From Neocallimastix lanati (nom. inval.) (taxonomy: Eukaryota > Neocallimastigomycota > Neocallimastigomycetes > Neocallimastigales > Neocallimastigaceae): 64,000 nucleotides of DNA. Shown piece after piece: positions 11,297 to 21,935 of this stretch. The translations under genes were made by a program, and so were the position numbers. The first letter of the stretch is position 1. Every line of letters starts with the position of its first letter. The DNA is taken from assembly GCA_016946835.1 (NCBI GenBank), contig JACVTC010000207.1:127001-191000 (forward strand). The letters are read 5' to 3'. The notes beneath the pieces are model-generated. The model was not told the DNA's origin. It saw only the letters and a list, made by a program, of their open reading frames with translations, and did no database searches.

Positions 11297-12313
11297 TTAA
11301 TAATTAACGTTATAAGATTTGAAGTTTCTTTTACTACCTTTCCTGTTTAAAGATGTTCTTTTAATTTTAATTTTGTTTCTTGACTTATTATTAATATTTT
11401 TCTTTTCTCCTCTATAGTTATTATTTGGTGAATTCGATGGATTGAAGAAACAGTTATCAGTAGTGTGCCCATTTTTATGGCAATATTGACAGTATTCGTT
11501 GGAATTTGCTTCTTTATTAAAATTATATGGGAGTTTCCCATTTCGGACTCTATTAATTTGATCTTCGTGTTGATATGTTTCCTTGATTTCTACTCGTTTA
11601 ATACTTTTACTTTTCTTAATTATGGTACTTAGTTTTGTTATGTCTTCTTTTAAATCCTTAAATGTCTTTTCAACATATAGAAATGTGAATGAATATACAA
11701 TGCCGACTTTATTTAGTTCCTCTAAAGAATACAAGACTTTTGTTTCTTCACTTAGTTCTGGCTTATTTTGAGATTTTGCCTCGTTATTGTATTCTGTAAA
11801 TAATGAGTTAAGATTATCTAAATACAGTTTAAAGTCATCGTTTTCGATTTCTAGCTTTTTTATAATCATTTCAATTTCAAATAATCTTGAAGGGCCTGTT
11901 TCTGAAAATCTTTCCTTTAATTCCTTTATCATTAAGTAGGCACTTGTACAATTATTTAATAAGCTTTTTGTATATTCGTCGAGGCTGTTTAATATTATAA
12001 TTCTGACTGTACTGTCATATTTTAAATGTTTTTTATTTGTATTTATATCTTTGATATTCTTTGATATATAATCACCCAATTCTTCAGAATCAAGGAATAA
12101 TTTTAAGTCTGAATGCCATTTGTGAAAGTTTTCATTTGTAATTCTAAAGTTTTGAATGTGAAATTTATTAATTGTGTTAATTTGAATATTTGGAGGTTCT
12201 ACTTCGACAAGAGTATCATTCATTGTTGTACTCGATGTATTTGTAGTCTTTGTTGTCTTTGAAGAAGTTTTTGAAGAACTCCCCGTAACTGTTGAATTAT
12301 CTGATTTAGTCAT
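11297..12313 (-). CDS. Copia-1 gag (fossil element part)
   Basis: A 338-residue open frame that begins just after the leader. It has a Ser/Thr-rich N-terminus, a Copia-type gag core (FRITNENFHKWHSDLKLFLD through ERF and a helical region) and a CCHC zinc knuckle CQYCHKNGHTTDNC near residue 275, followed by a basic tail. The product would form the particle and bind the element RNA. A relic of the same region lies at 13258-13520 on the other strand. Confidence 0.9.
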   Translation of the reverse strand: MTKSDNSTVTGSSSKTSSKTTKTTNTSSTTMNDTLVEVEPPNIQINTINKFHIQNFRITNENFHKWHSDLKLFLDSEELGDYISKNIKDINTNKKHLKYDSTVRIIILNSLDEYTKSLLNNCTSAYLMIKELKERFSETGPSRLFEIEMIIKKLEIENDDFKLYLDNLNSLFTEYNNEAKSQNKPELSEETKVLYSLEELNKVGIVYSFTFLYVEKTFKDLKEDITKLSTIIKKSKSIKRVEIKETYQHEDQINRVRNGKLPYNFNKEANSNEYCQYCHKNGHTTDNCFFNPSNSPNNNYRGEKKNINNKSRNKIKIKRTSLNRKGSKRNFKSYNVNY

Positions 12314-12415
12314 TTTAATGTGGCTGCCAATATTTCTTTATTTTAATATTTAATGAATGTTTAATATTTAATATATTAGATTTTGATATCAGCAATTGTT
12401 AATGAATTATTGAGT

Positions 12416-12431
12416 CATGAGACTCTTAATC
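12416..12431 (-). promoter_or_regulatory. Copia-1 primer-binding site, tRNA-Lys half type
   Basis: Directly next to the 5' LTR the plus strand reads CATGAGACTCTTAATC. GACTCTTAATC is the anticodon stem-loop sequence of tRNA-Lys(CUU). The plus strand here corresponds to the primer strand, so the primer would be a 5' tRNA half ending in or just past the anticodon loop, as known for Drosophila copia with another tRNA. Copia-2 has the same site. Confidence 0.7.
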
Positions 12432-12706
12432 TGTTAAATATAACACTTAAATTCAGAAATGATATTTATATTTTATTATGTGTTTATTTATTTATTTATT
12501 TATTTATTTATTGCTTTTACATTTAGAAAGACCTTATTCATTTAAGAATATGTTATTACATGTTATTTATATTTATTTTCTAGTCTAACATTATTGGTAA
12601 CATTTAACATTACACTGCATTATATTATCGAATAAAAAAATATTTTACACTTAATAATGTAGTATAATGTACAATGTAATTAAACACATAACTGTGATAT
12701 TTAACA
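12432..12706 (-). repeat. Copia-1 5' LTR
   Basis: The LTR is 275 bp and matches 6904-7174 apart from about three substitutions and one extra ATTT unit. It carries the promoter side of the element. It is flanked on the right by the target duplication ATAAT at 12707-12711. Confidence 0.93.
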
Positions 12707-12711
12707 ATAAT

Positions 12712-13257
12712 AATATATATTTTAGTATATTAAATTTATTTATATCATTAATATTATATAATTAAAATTAATATACTATTATTTTTAAATATGTTTAATT
12801 TTAATAGTATTCAAAAAAAAAAAAAAAAAAAATGCAAATAATCCATAACTTGGTTTTTATATATAAAGAGTTGGTAATAATAATAATAATAAAAAATAAA
12901 GAGTTGGTAAGTAATAATTATTAATAAAGATTAATAAATTATGGTTTTTATTATTTAAAAGGACTAGTACACATAAAAGTTCCATATATTTTAATTTATA
13001 TCACGTGAATACATTTGTTGTCACACAAAACAAATAAATTTTAATAAATAATATAAAAAAAATGTATATATATAAAATAATATAACAATTAATAATAATG
13101 ACAGAAAATTATATAGTAATAATTTTAAAAAAAAATATCTTTTATAATATTTATAATAAATTCTTATAAATATTATTATAAAAACAACGAAACAACATAA
13201 ATATCTTAAAACTAAGTATATTAATCAAGAAAGCCACTAATATTAAAAAAAAAAAAA
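12712..13257. other. AT-rich spacer with a repeat-R-like start
   Basis: No gene is seen. At 12968-13015 the sequence CACATAAAAGTTCCATATAT followed by a CACGTGAATA segment resembles the left end of repeat R (CACATAAAAGTCCCGCATAT at 39325 and 46466), so a short decayed R copy may start here. Confidence 0.4.
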
Positions 13258-13520
13258 TAGATATAAGAGAAGAATAATATCAACATGAAGATCAAATCAA
13301 TAAAGTTCGAAATAAAAAAGGACCATTTAATTTTAATAAAGAAGCAAATTCTAATGAATATTGCTAATATTGTCTAATAAAATGGACATAATACTAATGA
13401 TAACTGTTTCTTCAAATTGTTAAATTTATGAAATAATAATTATATGAAGAGATAAGAAACATAACTTTAAACCAAGAAATAAAAATAAAATTAATCAGAC
13501 TTTTTAAGTAAGAAAGGAAG
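13258..13520 (+). mobile_element. Copia gag relic (fossil)
   Basis: The plus strand carries a decayed match to the zinc-knuckle region of Copia-1 gag. In order it shows the codons of the segment QHEDQIN, a basic run, FNKEANSNEY, the knuckle region and NCFF, then RNKIKI. It is broken with several breaks. It lies on the opposite strand to Copia-1, 0.55 kb beyond its end, and is far more diverged than the Copia-1 LTRs are from each other, so it is an older, independent insertion. Confidence 0.75.
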
Positions 13521-14003
13521 TAAATTTTATCTTTTTTTTTTTATTATTATCATTTAAAAATTATCAAAGAACTCCTTAAAAGAAATTGACTAAAAAAGTA
13601 TTGAAATGATACAAAGGTATGTATTTTGAATTATTTCCTTTATATTTATAATAATTTAATATAAAAAAATTTTATAAATAAATAAATTTTTTTATAATAT
13701 TATAATATTTATATATTTATTTATTTATTTATTTATTTTATTATTACTACTATTATTATCATTATTACTATTACTATTATTATTATTATTATTATTATTG
13801 TAATTAAAAATAATTAATAAGTATATATATATTACTAATATTATTATTATTTGATAGTAATTAAAAACAATAAACAATAATATATATATATATATATATA
13901 CTTTAACCACAATTATATTAATATATTATAATTAATTAAAAAAAAAATTCATTTAAATTTTATTAAAAATTCTTATTAATTTCATTTTCTTAAATGTTTC
14001 GAC
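13521..14003. other. Microsatellite-rich spacer
   Basis: Contains ATTT runs (about 13710-13740), a TTA/ATT trinucleotide tract (13738-13800) and a TA dinucleotide run (13880-13901). The open frame across it codes only low-complexity sequence and is not a gene. Confidence 0.7.
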
Positions 14004-15108
14004 TTATAAATACATTAATTCTGTTAATTTTAGCCATGTAATTAAAATAAATTCTCTACCCTCAATTTCTGATTCAATACTACTGTCTAATTCTTTACTA
14101 TTTGAAATGAGAGGGTACCAATCCAAGAGTTTTAAATTATCTAAATTAAACTTTGATATAAAATTATTTTCTTCTTTAGATAAATAAGTAATATACCAAA
14201 CATAATTTGTTCTATAAAGTAATAATTTCTCTGAAAAAGTACAATAAAAAAGTGATTTTTGAACTATTTCTAATTCATTAAGTTGCATCGTTTTTTCATT
14301 TTCACTTATATTTAATTGATCGATTTCTTCTTTTAACTCTTTTATATCATCAGAAGATAATTTTAATTTTAATCCATATTCATTTAATATTTTCATCTCA
14401 GTTTCAGATAATAATTTTGCTGATTCTCTTGCTTTTCGTATTCCATATACATCTATATTATCATATAATGTTCTTATAGCATATTCAATTTCACTGAATT
14501 TAACAGCTACATTCATTTTTTTATCTTTTAAACTTGATTTGTGAATACCTACTACTTCATAATTTCCATTCAGAAGAGGAGAGCCCGATGATCCAAAGTA
14601 TGTAGATGCATTATGATATAAATTAAAACTATAGATTTCTTCTATTTTTCCATTAGCTAGAGAAAGCTCTTTGTTGGGAAATTGTAAAATATTAATTGAT
14701 TCATCCTCTCTAACATCTATGTTACTGATATTAAGAAAGTATGGATTAAATTCATTAATAGTTTTATCACTTAATTCAATAAAGGTTATATCAATTAATT
14801 CTGATGTAAATACAAAACTTTTATCATTTATTTTTATTTGTATTGGTTTATTATATTCACTAGATTTATATATTTCAAATGATTCTCCTGATTTAAGTTT
14901 ATTTTCATTTATTACATGATTATTAGTTATTAAACCTCTCATTGGATCCTCACTTGATGGAATTGGAATTTCAATAAAAGAACCTGTAGCATAATCTTCT
15001 CCAACTTTAAATAAACATATTGATCTTTCTATATCTTTAAGTGATACTATTTTACTATTAGGACAAAAATTTTCATTTGTTACATATAGAGAACTTTAAT
15101 TATAAACA

Positions 15109-15139
<31 letters not shown>

Positions 15140-16472
15140 TGTAAAAAAAAAATTTAAAATTACATAATATAACATTATAGAGAAATCAATGATATAAAAT
15201 ATTTATATAATTATAAAATAAAAAAATATATATAAATTAATGATTTATTTTCATTTATACTTAATTTAAATTATATATATCATTTAAATAAAATTTTATT
15301 AAATCTATTTATAAACAAAAAAATAAATTTAAATTTATTATTATTGATATTAAATGTGCATTAATAATATAAAACGAACCTATCTGAATCGGTATCATCA
15401 GTTTCTAATTCATCTTTATCCTGATTACCTTTATTAATATAAATATATATAAATATAAATTTTCATTTTATATATTAGAACTTTTAATTAATAAATTATT
15501 CAATTAAATAATGATATATTAAAATTAATTTTTACTATATAAGCAATTTATCATTTCTTCATTGTTATATTCCTCAGCTATATCCAATGGAGTATCTGAG
15601 TAACAATTCATTATATTTGATAAATTTTCTTTATTTTTTTTAATCACATCCACTAAAGATCTTACAATTTCAATATTATTTAAGTAGCATGCAATATGTA
15701 AAGGTAAATTATTTTTATTATCTTGTATTTTAAGATCAACATCATTACGTTCAATGATTAAGTCTACTATATCTTTTTCTTTAAAATAACATGCGATCAT
15801 TAAAGCATTTATACGGTATTTAGTCCTCTTATTTATTTTAATTTTTTTATATTTTAATAAACATTTTATTAGTTCCTTATTTCGTTTTTTACATGCAATT
15901 ATTAATTGTGTATCACCAAATTTATTTCTTTTATTTAAATTCAATTTAATTTTATCTTCATTGGCAAATTCTATTAATAAATTAACCATTTCAATATTGT
16001 TTTTTTTAATAGCATTTAAAAGTAAATAATATCCATATTTTTCTTTATTTAATTTTGAAATAAAATCCTTTTCATTGGCTTGCTCTATTAATAATTTTAT
16101 CATTTCTATTTCAATATCATTGACTTTAATAATGTATTCTATTAATATTTTTATCATTTCAAAATTATTATTATTAATTGCAAATAAAAGGGGATAACTT
16201 CCATTTATATTTTTTTCATTTATTTTTAATTTTATATCATTTTTATTAGCATAATCAATCAATAAGTTAACCATTTCAATACTATTCTTTTCAGTAGCCA
16301 AAAGAAGTGGATAATCTCCATCATTATCCTGTTCATTAATTATATTTAAAATAATATTATTATTGTTGGGATCATTCAAAATTGATTCCAAATTTTTAAT
16401 ATTTTTATTTTTAATTTCATATATTAAACGATCTTCAAGATTACTATCACTTTGTCCAAGAGAAGGCGCCAT
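14004..16472 (-). CDS. Ankyrin repeat - trypsin-like protease fusion, 3 exons
   Basis: Two long frames join in phase through a small middle exon. Exon 1 is 16472-15536, intron 1 15535-15429 (GTAAAA...AAAG), exon 2 15428-15380 (49 nt, acidic NQDKDELETDDTDSD), intron 2 15379-15094 (GTTCGT...AAAG), and exon 3 15093-14004. The phases fit at both joins, giving about 691 residues. Residues 1-312 hold about seven or eight ankyrin repeats (TPLDIAEEYNNEEM is the last). The protease domain follows: ATGSFIEI, then NNHV (His about 388), DITFIEL (Asp about 430) and GSSGSPLL (Ser about 500), a complete catalytic triad of the trypsin-like fold. The C-terminal ~180 residues are helical and unassigned. There is no signal peptide, so an intracellular protease recruited by ankyrin repeats is inferred. 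The intron 2 donor is not the usual GTAAGT form. The ankyrin frame alone ends with a stop at 15525, so two separate genes or an unspliced short form remain possible. Confidence 0.65.
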
Positions 16473-17612
16473 TTTTTTTTTTTTTTTTTCTGTTTTAAAG
16501 AAAAATAAATAAATAAAATCAAATTAATTATAATTTTTTTTTTTGTTTTTAAATTCTTATAATTAAAATCTATGTTTGAGAATATTTAAATGAAAATTTA
16601 AAAATTTATTTAAATTTCATATATAAATGAATTTTAATTAAATTTTTATATATAGATGCATACTTAAATTTTATAATTATAAATAATTTAACAAAATAAT
16701 AAAAATAAATAATTATTATTATTTAAATTATAATAATAATAATAAATAAATAAATTTAATAAAAAAAAAAATTCAAAGACTTTTAATGATAATAATAATT
16801 TTATTATAAAGTGTTAAAAATTCAAATAAAAGTTTGCATGTCTTATATATGTAAAGTTAAAATAACAATTTAATATTATTATAAGAATTCATAAAAATAT
16901 TTTTTTTATTATATCAAAAGATTTAAATATTTTAAAAAATATTTAATTAATCAACAACCTCAAAATTATTTTTATAAAAGTTTATTTATAAATATTTTTA
17001 ACAACAAAAATATAAAAAAAAATATATATATATATATATTATGTGATACTCTTTATGTTATAGCTGACTTATAATATTAATAAAATTACTCGACTTTATT
17101 TAATAACAAAGAAATATAATAATATTAATTATATTGTAAAGTATTAATAATATATAATTATTATTATAAATAAATATAACTAAGAATATAATTGTCAAGA
17201 ACTGACGATACTTGTACTGTGATTAAATTAATCCATTATTGGATTAATTAAATTTATAAAATTTAATGAAAAATTAATTAATAGTTTTAACTTAATATTT
17301 AATTATATAAGTGAATCAATAGTATTTGTTTAAATAAATTTTAGTTTAGTTAATGAATAGTTGAATAAACAAATTAAAAAATTGTTAGAATATGTGAAAT
17401 AGGAGAAAATAGGAGTTAAATATAATTAAAATGTATTGAAACATATTGTGATAAATTTAATATATAAGCCACAATGTAAAAGTATAAAAGCATGTAATTT
17501 GTAATAGAATTAAACATTAGTTATTAGTTACTCTAGTAACTCACAAAGTAACTCTTAATCATAAAATATATTAATAAAGTTGACATAATTATAAAACCTA
17601 AATTAACGATTT
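16473..17612. other. AT-rich spacer, unassigned
   Basis: Upstream region of the ankyrin-protease gene, with a poly-A/T run at 16473-16489 on its near side. A 9-bp hairpin (ATTAATCCA/TGGATTAAT) sits at about 17229-17250. The piece at 17395-17600 is slightly more complex (AGGAGAAAATAGGAG, TTACTCTAGTAACTC), but I cannot assign it. Confidence 0.4.
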
Positions 17613-18074
17613 TTAACAAAAATCATTTAGCAGAATTAAAAAATAATAATTTACTATATGCAATAAACTTTTAAATTTAATTTTAATTTTAATAACTTCT
17701 AAATTTAGTGATATTGTTAGTATAAAAAGAAGAAAACGAAAAAAAATTGTTAAGCGATTAGCGTTAACAATTTTTTGATAAAAAAAACTTATAATCATTT
17801 TTATTTTTCCATATAATTCACTATTTTCTTCTTTATCATTTACCTCTTTTTCTTCATTGGATTGATTTGTTTCTTCATTATTATTTTTTTTCATATTACC
17901 TATTAATGATTTGTCTGCTTTTACAGGAACTATCTCTGTGTTAATATAAGATAAATCTACAATTGGATTTTTTTCAAATTCCAATATTTTATTTAAAAAA
18001 TCAATCATTATATCTTTGTTTTGAGGTACCCCAAATAAATTTTTAAATATAAGATCATTTTTCGGATCAAGCAT
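17613..18074 (-). pseudogene. Truncated PD-(D/E)XK transposase-family gene copy
   Basis: The first ~90 codons are almost identical to the N-terminus of the full-length gene at 36383-37654 (MLDPKNDLIFKNLFG against MLDPKNDVIFKNLFG), with only a few base differences over about 270 bp. Similarity stops abruptly near 17803. The remaining ~60 codons are unrelated hydrophobic or basic sequence. The part that would hold the catalytic Asp and Glu-x-Gln residues is missing, so the product would be inactive. The upstream flank also matches the paralogue for a further ~100 bp until MULE1 begins at 18186, apart from a block of about 130 bp (about 37672-37808) present only there. This is a recent duplicate that lost its 3' part. 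Confidence 0.85.
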
Positions 18075-18418
18075 CTCTTTTTCTTTTTCAAAAATATATA
18101 TTTATTGATATATTTTAATATATTAATTATTACAATATTATATTTTGGTGAGTAAGAACCAACTATTATTAAATATATTTTTATGGGGAGAGGTCCAAAA
18201 CGCCAATTTTTTTCACGTGATATATCAAATTTTGAGGCTTTTTAAATTAATAGTTATATGATACTATTTTGTTGTATTATTAATTTGTAATTTTTTTCTT
18301 AAAATTTATTAAGTGAATAATTAAATAAATTATAATGGTTAGATAAAAATAAATATTTTTTTACAAAAAAAAAAAAATAAAATAAAATATTCAAACAATT
18401 AAAAGGTTTAATATTCAA

Positions 18419-18780
18419 ACAATTAAAAGGTTTATTTTAAAAAAAAAATATTAATAAAATACTTTAACAATTATATAGATTTATTTATTTAAAAAAAATA
18501 TTAATAAAATACTTTAACAATTATATAGATTTATTTATTTAAAAAATATTAATAAAATATTTAAACAACTATTAATAAAATACTTTAGCAATTATATAGA
18601 TTTATTTATTTAAAAAAATATTAATAAAATACTTTAACAATTATATAGATTTATTTATTTAAAAAAAAAATATTAATAAAATACTTTAACAATTTTATAG
18701 ATTTATTTATTTAAAAAAAAATATTAATAAAATACTTTAACAATTATATAGATTTATTTATTTAAAAAAAAATTAATAAA
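18419..18780. repeat. Tandem repeats inside MULE1
   Basis: About six or seven units of roughly 55-60 bp with the core TTAATAAAATACTTTAACAA followed by TTATATAGATTTATTTATTT and an A-rich spacer. They are subterminal to the left inverted repeat. Repeated subterminal motifs are common in MULEs as possible transposase-binding regions; that role is an inference here. Confidence 0.85.
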
Positions 18781-19138
18781 ATATTTAAACAATTATTAAT
18801 AAAATTAATTATAAACATTAATAATAAAATATAAAAATATAAAAATATATTATTGATATTAATAATAAAGTATAAAAATATAGGATTATTTATTTTAAAA
18901 AAAATATAAATAAAATATTTAAACAATTATTAATAAAATTAATTATAATAATAAAATTATAGAATATTTGTTTAAACTACATAAATTTTATCAAGTATAT
19001 AAACATTTTAACTTTTTAATAATTATAAATTTTTTAATTAATAAATTTAATTATAAGTTTTTGTATGAAAGAATTTTAATGATTTTTTCTTTTGGAAATT
19101 CCTCTGTCATTTCATAATTATTTATTATTAAATAATAT

Positions 19139-20560
19139 TTATAAAATATTATTTAAATTAGTTAAACATTCAAACCACAATTTAGAAAGATCACTTCTAT
19201 CATATTTTATATTAATTAACTTGGCTTCTTTATTTTTGTATTTTTCAATTAAGATATTAATTTCATCAGTTTTTGTTTTTATTTTTTTTTTCATTCTCCA
19301 AATTCCTTTTATTTTCATTTGGTAATCATAATATGATAAATGTTCCTGTTCTTTTAATTTATTTATTAATTCATAAAAATTTGGTTTCATTGGAAATAGT
19401 TTATTTAAAGAATTATTGAGTGATTCTGAAGCATTATTGGTTATATGTTCAATATTATTATAATAATTCCAACTTTTCATATCGTAACCAATTAAATATG
19501 TTTCATAAAAATATTCTAAAAATTTTAAAAATTGACAAGAATTTTTTTCAATGGATTTAGTTTTAATTAATGAAAAAATATCCATTATGTATTCAGGGTT
19601 GATAAATGGTAAGTTTGAAATTCCTTTGTAATAATTAAATATTTTTTCATCATTGTTCACTTCATTACGGCACAATTCATTTTTTTTAATTTCTAATAAA
19701 TTTTTATAATGCCAAATACAGTATTTAATATTTATATTAGGAAATATTTTTTTAACTGCTTTGGATATGCCTTTTTCAAAATCGCAATGTACATTTTTTG
19801 GTTCAGTTATAATATTATTATTAGAATTTTGTTTTAATTTATTAAATAACATTTTATATGTTTTTTGCTTTTTATTTCTTAATATTGCATAAGAAGTAGT
19901 ATAAAAACTATTCAATTCTTTAACGTAAGTTCTAGTAATAAACATTTGTTGACTAAATTTAGGTGCGATATAAAAAGTACCATCCACAAATATATCATTA
20001 TTATATTTCTTAAATAATTTTGCTTGAAAAGGGGATTGAAAAATTACTAAATCAGAATTTTTGAATATCATAAAATCTTCATTTCGTTCAGTTTTATAAT
20101 ATTCAGATTCATTAGGAATTTCATTAAAAGTTGTTACATTGGATGGTAGTTTTTTATTAATACTTCTTAATATTAGAGTTTTAACTGAAATATATTCTGG
20201 ACACGGATATATAAATCCCATTTCTTTAGAAATTTCATTATATAGTCTTTTTCGTTTTATATCAAAAGGATTTGAATGTTTTTTAATTTCATCTTTAATT
20301 TTATGTTTCATTACAGATAGGGATACACTGTATTCGTTTCCAGGATGATTATGTAAACTCTCATATTTTAAGATTTCTTTCTCATTATTTAAAATAATAA
20401 AAGATTTACATTTATTATTTTTTTTATATTCGGTACATTTATAAACTCTTGAATTATCTTTCCTTGAAAGTGAAAAATTAAATTTATATTGTTTATTAAT
20501 AATGATTTGTTCTTCTCCTTTATTAGACTCACTTATATAAATAGTTATGTTTTCTTCCAT
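19139..20560 (-). CDS. MULE transposase with FLYWCH zinc finger
   Basis: An intact 473-residue frame. The N-terminus is a FLYWCH-type zinc finger (C42, C51, H70, H72, ending LHNHPG). A basic helical linker follows, then the MULE DDE core: D193 in FVDGTFYIAP, D260 in VHCDFEKG, the C-x-x-W-H-type motif CIWHYK at 281-286, and the likely third acidic residue E379 in NNASESLNN. The enzyme would bind the element ends and cut and join DNA. Two decayed relatives occur in this window (43034-44323 and 49236-50040). The start is the first Met of the frame and leaves a full zinc finger. No break is seen. Confidence 0.93.
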   Translation of the reverse strand: MEENITIYISESNKGEEQIIINKQYKFNFSLSRKDNSRVYKCTEYKKNNKCKSFIILNNEKEILKYESLHNHPGNEYSVSLSVMKHKIKDEIKKHSNPFDIKRKRLYNEISKEMGFIYPCPEYISVKTLILRSINKKLPSNVTTFNEIPNESEYYKTERNEDFMIFKNSDLVIFQSPFQAKLFKKYNNDIFVDGTFYIAPKFSQQMFITRTYVKELNSFYTTSYAILRNKKQKTYKMLFNKLKQNSNNNIITEPKNVHCDFEKGISKAVKKIFPNINIKYCIWHYKNLLEIKKNELCRNEVNNDEKIFNYYKGISNLPFINPEYIMDIFSLIKTKSIEKNSCQFLKFLEYFYETYLIGYDMKSWNYYNNIEHITNNASESLNNSLNKLFPMKPNFYELINKLKEQEHLSYYDYQMKIKGIWRMKKKIKTKTDEINILIEKYKNKEAKLINIKYDRSDLSKLWFECLTNLNNIL

Positions 20561-20984
20561 TTATAAATTTTAATATATAGTTTTTAATTATATCTTTTAA
20601 ATTATTTTATTAATTATCTAAATATTATTTTTTAATATTAATTCTGAACAATTAAATATTCAATTTTTTTTAAAAGATAAAAAGTATTTTAATTATTTCT
20701 TTTTCTTTTAATTTTTTTTAAAAAAAAAACAGATACATAAAGTATATATGAAAATATTTTAATTTTTATTATTTAAAAATAAATTATTTATTTAATGTAT
20801 ATAAAAAAAACTTAATTATTTATTTATTCTAAATTAATATTAATTATTTTTTTTAATATATACTAATAAAGAATTTATGAATTAATTAATTATTTTATTT
20901 ATATTATAATCTAATTAAATTATTAACTTTTAAGTCTTTTTAAAACAACAAATATATATAGCATTTTTTAGCATATAAAGTAGA

Positions 20985-21345
20985 ACTGGGCTTTCTACTG
21001 GTTGTTATGTGGCGACTTAATAATCATCTGGTGTCCGGCCAACCCCTGCTGGTATCTATTCTTGATCTGATTTTCCCGATAGTGTTTGGAGAAAGGGTAA
21101 AGGGGTTATAATGGCACAATTTCAGGTAAGTATTAATTCCGCTCCTACCATTATTGGATTGCCACGTATTTAATTTCTATATTTGATCACCCATGGCATC
21201 CTAGTGTAGTTGTATAGCCTATACTGTGAGGGTTACGAGTTCAATTTCTATAGGATAACACGGATGTTATTTGGCAAGACATGTCTACTGGAGCTACCTC
21301 TGCTTAGGAATTTGGAGCGCCGACGTCGTACTGATATAGTATAAG
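20985..21345. other. Higher-GC tRNA-like island inside MULE1
   Basis: A ~360-bp patch with markedly more G+C than its surroundings. At 21202-21212 TAGTGTAGTTG fits 10 of 11 positions of the Pol III A box. At 21231-21242 GGTTACGAGTTC resembles a B box with one inserted base. Flanking ATCCTA (21198-21203) and TAGGAT (21251-21256) can pair like an acceptor stem. The boxes are only about 29 bases apart, shorter than in a tRNA gene, so this is a tRNA-derived relic or SINE head, not a working tRNA. The rest of the island (for example GTGTCCGGCCAACCCCTGC at 21031) is unassigned. Confidence 0.5.
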
Positions 21346-21715
21346 ATATATATACCAAAGTATATATGTTCTTTACAAGCCCATATATATAATATGGGAT
21401 AGACATGTGAATTCATATGTGTAAAAAACCTATTTATATATCTCTACAAAACGGTTGCTGTAATATATAAATAGTAATTGAAATGTGAACAACAAATTTT
21501 AATTTTTGAAATTTCAATTTACAGCTATAATTTAAGTCTTATAAAAATATTATTTTGTAATTTTTATTATTATTTAATATTTTATTTATAAATTATATAT
21601 AAAATAAAAGGTTTAATTCTATTATTAAGATGTTATAATAACAACTAAAGTTTTAGTTATAATATAAAAAATTATTATTTTAAATAATATTAATTTAAAT
21701 ATAAATTTATAAAGT

Positions 21716-21935
21716 AAAATTTTTTAATAATAAAATATAAAAATATTATATTGATATTAATAATAAAATATAAAAATATTATATTGATATAATAATAAAA
21801 TATAAAAATATAAAAATATAAAAATATAAAAATATAAAAATATAATATTAATAGAAAAATATAAAAATATAATATCAATAATAAAATATAAAATATAAAA
21901 ATATAATATAAATATTAATAATAAAATATAAAAAA
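21716..21935. repeat. Low-complexity AAAATATAA tandem tract
   Basis: A tract built of AAAATATA, AAATATTATATTGATATTAA and ATAAAATAT units near the right end of MULE1. Open frames through it are low-complexity tyrosine/isoleucine/phenylalanine strings and are not genes. Similar AAAATATA tracts occur inside the small MULE at 45240-45500. Confidence 0.8.

Larger units (their letters stand above)
6904..12706 (-). mobile_element. Copia-1, LTR retrotransposon (Ty1/Copia)
   Basis: A Ty1/Copia-family element on the minus strand, 5.8 kb, bounded by two LTRs of 271 and 275 bp (TG...CA) and flanked by the 5-bp target duplication ATAAT (6899-6903 and 12707-12711). The LTRs differ by about three substitutions and one ATTT unit, so the insertion is young. 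In order on its own strand it has the 5' LTR (right), a primer-binding site, a short leader, gag, pol in Copia order (protease, integrase, reverse transcriptase, RNase H), a purine-rich tract and the 3' LTR (left). It looks nearly whole, with at most one or two breaks; gag and pol are in separate open frames. Confidence 0.95.

Noticed and set aside
11134-11297. A programmed frame event between gag and pol of Copia-1
   Set aside because: Separate frames are seen, but nothing in the sequence allows a choice between a regulated event and ordinary decay.
13725-13910. Open frame over microsatellites
   Set aside because: The product is a string of Ile/Tyr and Asn from TA and ATT repeats; no coding signal.
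21190-21260. Functional tRNA gene
   Set aside because: Boxes are too close together, there is no anticodon arm, and the B box has an insertion.
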